A stretch of DNA of 64,000 nucleotides. It comes from Gracilaria gracilis. Its lineage: Eukaryota; Rhodophyta; Florideophyceae; Gracilariales; Gracilariaceae. The stretch is taken from NCBI GenBank assembly GCA_030374805.1, contig JARGSG010000066.1, forward strand, positions 280,869 to 344,868, read 5' to 3'. Positions 59,956-64,000 of the stretch are shown here, in pieces. The notes under the pieces are model-generated. The model was not told the DNA's origin. It saw only the letters and a program-made list of their open reading frames with translations, and ran no database searches. Numbering within the stretch: position 1 is the stretch's first letter; each line of letters starts with the position of its first letter. The position numbers were made by a program, and so were the translations under genes.

Positions 59956-61431
59956 ATGAAAAAGAAGTTCACGATTCAAATACATATACCTGAAAGCATT
60001 TTCAATGGTTTAGATCGGTGTGATAATGCGAGCGCGCTAGAGAACACGCCAGATTCAGCAGCTGAAGCCAGACGCTTTCAGGAAGCTTTAGTATTCTTGG
60101 ATAGGTGATTATTTTGTTTTCTTACGGTACTTTTTGTAAAAAATCGTAATCGTGCACAAAACGCAGGCCGTCTAGTCGTTCATTCTCTCATACTCTCCTG
60201 GATCTCTGCAACCGAAAAACCGATCCCTCCTTTTAGTTTCTTTGTTCCGAGGCATCCGAATCATTATGATGTCCCATATACATTCTTCAACGAAGGAGAG
60301 AATGCCCATTCTCCTTTCGTTGTACAACGATCCTTCGTGTATCAAGAATGAAAGTCTGCCACCTGACACCTGGTTACCACAGTTTCTGTTGGATGTCGCG
60401 AATGGAAACGTATGTCCGCAATTTCTATTGGTTTCCCCCGATCAACGTAACCACAGGCTTGGGTTTCTTGTGTGAAACGTGAAGGCAAAAGTATGCTTCC
60501 AGTTTAACCGATCTCGTGTTTCTAGAACAATCAGCCACTACGAATATTCTAGTGAAAACAAACGACTTCTGGACTACTACTCTTCACGATATGACAAAGT
60601 TCTTACGTTCTTGAAAGGAGAGCTGAAATTTATGCCAAGGACCAAGGTTGGGTTTGCCACTATGAACAATGGATCGGAGGCATAGTTTTACAGCGCGCTC
60701 TTGAAACACAGCTCATCTTTGCATCGCTCTCGTGTAACACCAAATTACTGGAAGCATGTAGGTGGGCGCAGAAAAACTCTTTAACTTCGCAACGAGGATT
60801 CGCTGGGGCTCCTAGTTTCGACCCCATGCTACTTGGCTTGGGTACCGGCCCCAAAGCCCGAATCTATAATTTCCTGGTTGGATTATCTATCTCTACCACA
60901 TTCTGTTGACGAAAGTACTCAACTAGAACGGAATCTTCACATATCAAGGCAGTGGTACGTACTGCTGGCGCCCGATTTCGTTTCTGAGCATGTCGAAAGG
61001 GACGAAGAAAAGCCTTGGTTATGGTGAAGGAGAAGACACTTGTGTAAGCCGTTCTAATTAACTCTAGGAGATATGAAGGCTGGTTACGCTCAGAACCGAA
61101 GCAAGTAGTCTCTACGAAACCTAGGTCTCTTGTTGCCTCGAAGGTAAGGGCGAAGCTTTTTGTCAAGTTCCGTTTCGGCGAGCAGTCTCTAAAAGGATGG
61201 GGCACAAGTTATTGCTTCTGTGAAATGGATATGGAAAACACTCTGTGCCTTTTCCTCCTTCCAAACTCTTTGAAGCAACACCTCGCTCAACACAACTATG
61301 CTCTACATAATGGTTTGGAGAGAAAATCAATGGTCTCTCACGACTGGATAGGCAGGCTAAATGAAGATATTGAAGAATCTTTAACCAATATCTGTGATAT
61401 AAGAAAGATATATGGTGTCCTGCGAAGCTGA
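59956..61431 (+). pseudogene. Broken or multi-exon plus-strand gene, unknown product
   Basis: ATG 59956 opens a 50-codon frame (MKKKFTIQIHIPESIFNGLD onwards). It ends at TGA in a GATAG|GTGATT context that could be a 5' splice site, with AAAACGCAG near 60167 as a possible acceptor. Protein-like sequence continues in two alternating frames: FVPRHPNHYDVPYTFFNEGE (60241), LPPDTWLPQFLLDVANGNVC (60357), YAKDQGWVCHYEQWIGGIVL (60631), HISRQWYVLLAPDFVSEHVE (60938), and a last open stretch from 61072 to TGA 61431. Most joins show no splice consensus, so I favour a frameshifted pseudogene. I recognise no family. It lies between the Myb/SANT gene and the convergent peptidase gene. Confidence 0.4.
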
Positions 61432-61466
61432 TTTTGCAAAAAAAAGCTTCATCTATTCTTCTGATC

Positions 61467-63240
61467 TTATTCAATGACTTCTGCCCTCGAAGCCACTGCA
61501 AAAGTAAGTAGACGGGGAACGGAGAAAACAGAATTGTTCTTCTGAAATGCAGTCCGCAGCGTCATTCCTTTGGGTTTCCCACCATCATTTGTGCCGTCGT
61601 AAAAGTAGATTCTGTCTTTGCCGTTAGTGGCCTTGAACAGAACGCCTGAAATAAAGTGAGTTTCGGAAGATTTAAGTTCGTATCCTAAGAATGCCAGAAT
61701 TTTCAACTCATATCCATTGGAAGAAAATGTACGGGTTTCACCAAGAAGCTCTTTAAGTACTTGAACATTTGGGTTTGAAACTTTTTCATCTAGGTGAAAT
61801 ACAAGGCATCCTTCAACCACACGGCCGTTCTTGAGAATAACGAGGTCGTGAAGAAATTCAGCAAAAGTAGATGAAGTCTTGCGATCCCTCAAGCAATCTT
61901 TCAAGCAATCATCAGATATCATTATCCTCCTGAACTCCAATTGAGATAGTAAGCTACAGTGTCCCTTTGCGCCGAGCAGTCTTGGGAGGATATACCAAAC
62001 TACTTCGTTTATGTTCAAGAAGGGATTTTTCTTACATGGGTCCACAAAAACGAGGAAGGGGCTTTCCTCTTGGCCTGTAAAAGCTCGAAAGATCTTGGAT
62101 TAGAACTCGCAAGTAGTTCGAGATTCGCCTGATGAAAACGTTCACGGTAGTGATCACTCCAATTGAGAATAAACTTTGCATTATGACGCACACCACTATA
62201 GCTCCTGGAGCTTTGAAGGCGTACGATATCCCATTATCGGTCTTCCCGAAAAGTTCCTTCTTAAAAAGCATCCAATAGAGGTGTGGGAAGATGAACAGAA
62301 GTGAATCTAAGGCACACGAATTATCGAAATACAAACACCCACGCTTGTCCTTGAGAGATACTGATCGGGCTCTAATACCATCTGCCGTACAAAGATGCTC
62401 GAAAAACTGCTGGCCTTTGGTTTGCAACAAGAGCATACGATTCCTTTCATATGCGTGCCAATCATTCTTCAGAATGGATTCAAATCCACTCATCTGAAGT
62501 TTGATAGACTTCTGGTATGAACGATCATTTTCAACCATTTCCAAAGGTAGCAGAAGCTTGTAAAGCTCACCAGCATTTGACACATCCCACGGGTGTCCGC
62601 TTTTCATGATCGAGCACAGATACCACTCGTCCTTGTTTGCCCATTCGAAACCTTTGCGATTCAGATGTGTTGGCAAAAGAAAGTTTCCATGCTTTGCCAA
62701 AAGGTAAAAGAAGTTGAGATGAAATGTGTCACAGAGTGATGGGGAATTTTGGAGAACCTCATTTTGGCGATGTGTACCAATAACATCTGCAGAGAAGAAA
62801 ACGCCTTTCAGACTGGTATACTTCAATCCATCATTCAACGTTTGAGCTGTTAGCTCAGCTGCTTTCTGTATTTCCGGTACAATGCCTTCGGGTCTAATCC
62901 CTGGATGCTCTAATTTGTGACTCGACTCGTCTTTCTGCTTTTGCAAATCAGAGGACGAGTCAACAATTAGTTCATCTAGATTCCATTCAGACCCAGACCC
63001 ATGGGCATCGCCACTAGATCTTCCGTCGGCGCTCGAACAATCATCGCGTTCGTATTCTGAAGAAGAATCGCCCAATGAAATCAAGAGGTATTCGTTCTCG
63101 CTTTCTGAATCCGTCGCTGGCATTCGCTCTGCTTCAAGTGGTTTATGACACTGCCGTACTGCCTTGTTATACTCCGAAATAACACGATCAATATCTGGGT
63201 TTTCGACAGGTCCAATTCTCGGATCGTTTTCGAAGCTCAT
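61467..63240 (-). CDS. USP-like cysteine peptidase homology protein, split in two frames
   Basis: The first part runs from ATG 63240 (402 codons, stop at 62032-62034) and the second from about 62099 to TAA 61467 in another frame. The N-terminal 100 residues are acidic and Ser/Asp-rich. The Cys box is LYFDNSCALDSLLF (Cys309 from ATG 63240), like the N(S/T)CxLNSLLQ box of ubiquitin-specific proteases. The second part holds a His-box-like ELKSSETHFISGVLF followed by YFYDG, in the right order. The enzyme type would remove ubiquitin-like tags. Join: either a 1-base frameshift between 62099 and 62035, or a 106-base intron (GTAAGA donor at 62035, acceptor TTCAG ending 61930) that restores the frame. 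Relatives of such domains occur in eukaryotic transposons. No other family fits better, but the match is by motif only. Confidence 0.5.
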
Positions 63241-63929
63241 TTTCGGATTCCAGCGACATGCATGTGGCAAGTCGATAACCTCAATGTGAGAGAACAAAGG
63301 GTTGAAATGAGCTTCTCGTCAATGTCCACGATTGCTGCAGATGGAGTGGAGCAAGCTCTCACGATTTGCAAAAGCTGCGTCGCGAGAAACAATCCTCCAC
63401 GTGTAAAATGCACTTTTGCATTCTACACGTTGTACAGGTGTTCAAAATTGTGAACAGTATTTTTCAAATATGTATACCGCATGTCCTAGGACAAAGCCAA
63501 AACCCGGTTCATGTTTGTGTACCACAGTTTTGTACCACAGTTTTGTTGGGTTTAATCATAGTTTGTTCTGTGCATTGCTTCAGAAGCTGAAAAGCACTGT
63601 CGTAGACTATATGTAACCATACGTCCTTGTTAAGGGTGGAAATAGCCAACAGCATGCATCCGTTGGCTGTGTTCATCTTCTATCGCTGAGCAGACGGCAA
63701 CATTCCCTGTACGACTTGTGGAGCTCACTTGGCATGTCCGCCGCATCACGCCAAAATCTAACCGAGGTCTAGCAGTCTGGTACACTGTCTACGCGCAGTA
63801 CGAAAACAGATAGTCGTTTCAGAACCCCCTTTTTTTCTACCGATTCCCCTACTCTTAGCATCCACAACAATTTGCTGATATCTTCGCCACTTCATTTGAT
63901 TATCTCACCAAAACCCACCAGCACTATCC
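63241..63929. other. Intergenic with hairpin and inverted-repeat element end
   Basis: ACGTGTAAAATGCA-CTTT-TGCATTCTACACGT at 63399-63430 is a 14-bp hairpin with one mismatch. It resembles part of module A in inverse orientation. At 63480 CATGTCCTAGGACAAAGCC followed by CCGGTTCATGTTTGTG matches the left end of the MITE-like elements. The region 63600-63929 is pyrimidine-rich towards its end and may be a promoter or leader. Confidence 0.45.
63480..63525 (+). mobile_element. Left end of another palindromic inverted-repeat element
   Basis: The sequence begins CATGTCCTAGGACA and continues with AAGCCAAAACCCGGTTCATG, closely matching the left ends at 55649-57400 (CATGTCCTAGGACATGGCGAAAACTTGGTTCATG). 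It then diverges into CCACAGTTTTGTACCACAG. No right end is found before the window edge, so it is either truncated or the start of a larger, possibly autonomous, element. Confidence 0.5.
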
Positions 63930-64000
63930 ATGTCTAACTTTCGAGCAACATTGTACAAAACATCTTCCGGAGCGTTCATTGCCTTTCTGAAAGTTGCAAA
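63930..64000 (+). CDS. Possible gene start, truncated by the window edge
   Basis: ATG 63930 opens a frame MSNFRATLYKTSSGAFIAFL that stays open for 23 codons to the end of the window. It follows a pyrimidine-rich, A/C-rich leader (CACCAAAACCCACCAGCACTATCC) that looks like a eukaryotic 5' untranslated region. Too short to identify. Confidence 0.3.
   Translation, partial: MSNFRATLYKTSSGAFIAFLKVA

Noticed and set aside
62291-62497. Plus-strand frame inside the peptidase gene
   Set aside because: It is antisense to the well-supported minus-strand frame and has no coding character of its own.
57400-63525. One large transposon bounded by the palindromic ends at 57.5 and 63.48 kb
   Set aside because: The copy at 57.5 kb is a right end and the one at 63.48 kb a left end, so they face away from the genes between them.

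Overview
The window is eukaryotic, gene-poor and dominated by transposable elements and tandem repeats. Evidence for a eukaryote: a Ty3/gypsy LTR retrotransposon with a chromodomain, a Tnp2-type (CACTA-like) transposase, a Ty1/copia Gag fragment, a trans-2-enoyl-CoA reductase pseudogene, WD40-repeat remnants, Myb/SANT and USP-like protein genes, a convincing 3' splice site and telomere-like repeats. Long single-exon frames, high coding GC and this mix of elements suggest an intron-poor alga, perhaps a florideophyte red alga. I cannot prove this from sequence, and a fungus is not excluded.

Layout. 1-2.8 kb: GC-rich sequence with no recognisable gene. 2.8-7.6 kb: a decayed DNA transposon with two divergent genes, an unassigned protein on the minus strand and a Tnp2-like transposase on the plus strand. 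8.2-8.7 kb: a frameshifted copia-type Gag fragment. 10.94-22.40 kb: an almost complete Ty3/gypsy element of about 11.5 kb. It has two LTRs of about 768 bp, a primer-binding site, gag, a canonical -1 slippery heptamer at the gag stop, pol (protease, RT, RNase H, DD35E integrase, GPY/F module, long linker, chromodomain), then a reading frame of about 615 codons on the opposite strand. All its genes carry stops or frameshifts. 22.8-23.8 kb: an enoyl-CoA reductase pseudogene split by a 187-bp tRNA-related (SINE-like) insertion with a 7-bp target duplication. 24-31 kb: mostly unassigned sequence with a coding-like fragment, one basic exon preceded by a clear splice acceptor, and minus-strand WD40 remnants.

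31.07-53.15 kb is a satellite of about 28 tandem copies of a 785-bp monomer. It contains homogenised blocks and a zone where two monomer types alternate as a 1,570-bp dimer. It ends abruptly in about 190 bp of degenerate TTTAGGGG telomere-like repeats. 53.4-54.7 kb holds coding-like fragments, and 55.2-57.6 kb a composite array built from a small inverted-repeat element with 18-bp palindromic ends plus a 436-bp module.

58.26-63.24 kb is the only stretch with long intact-looking genes: a 550-aa Myb/SANT protein, a broken unassigned plus-strand gene, and a convergent USP-like cysteine peptidase gene in two frames. Their proximity suggests, but does not prove, cargo of an uncharacterised mobile element. 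A further copy of the palindromic inverted-repeat end lies at 63.48 kb, and a possible gene start runs off the right edge.
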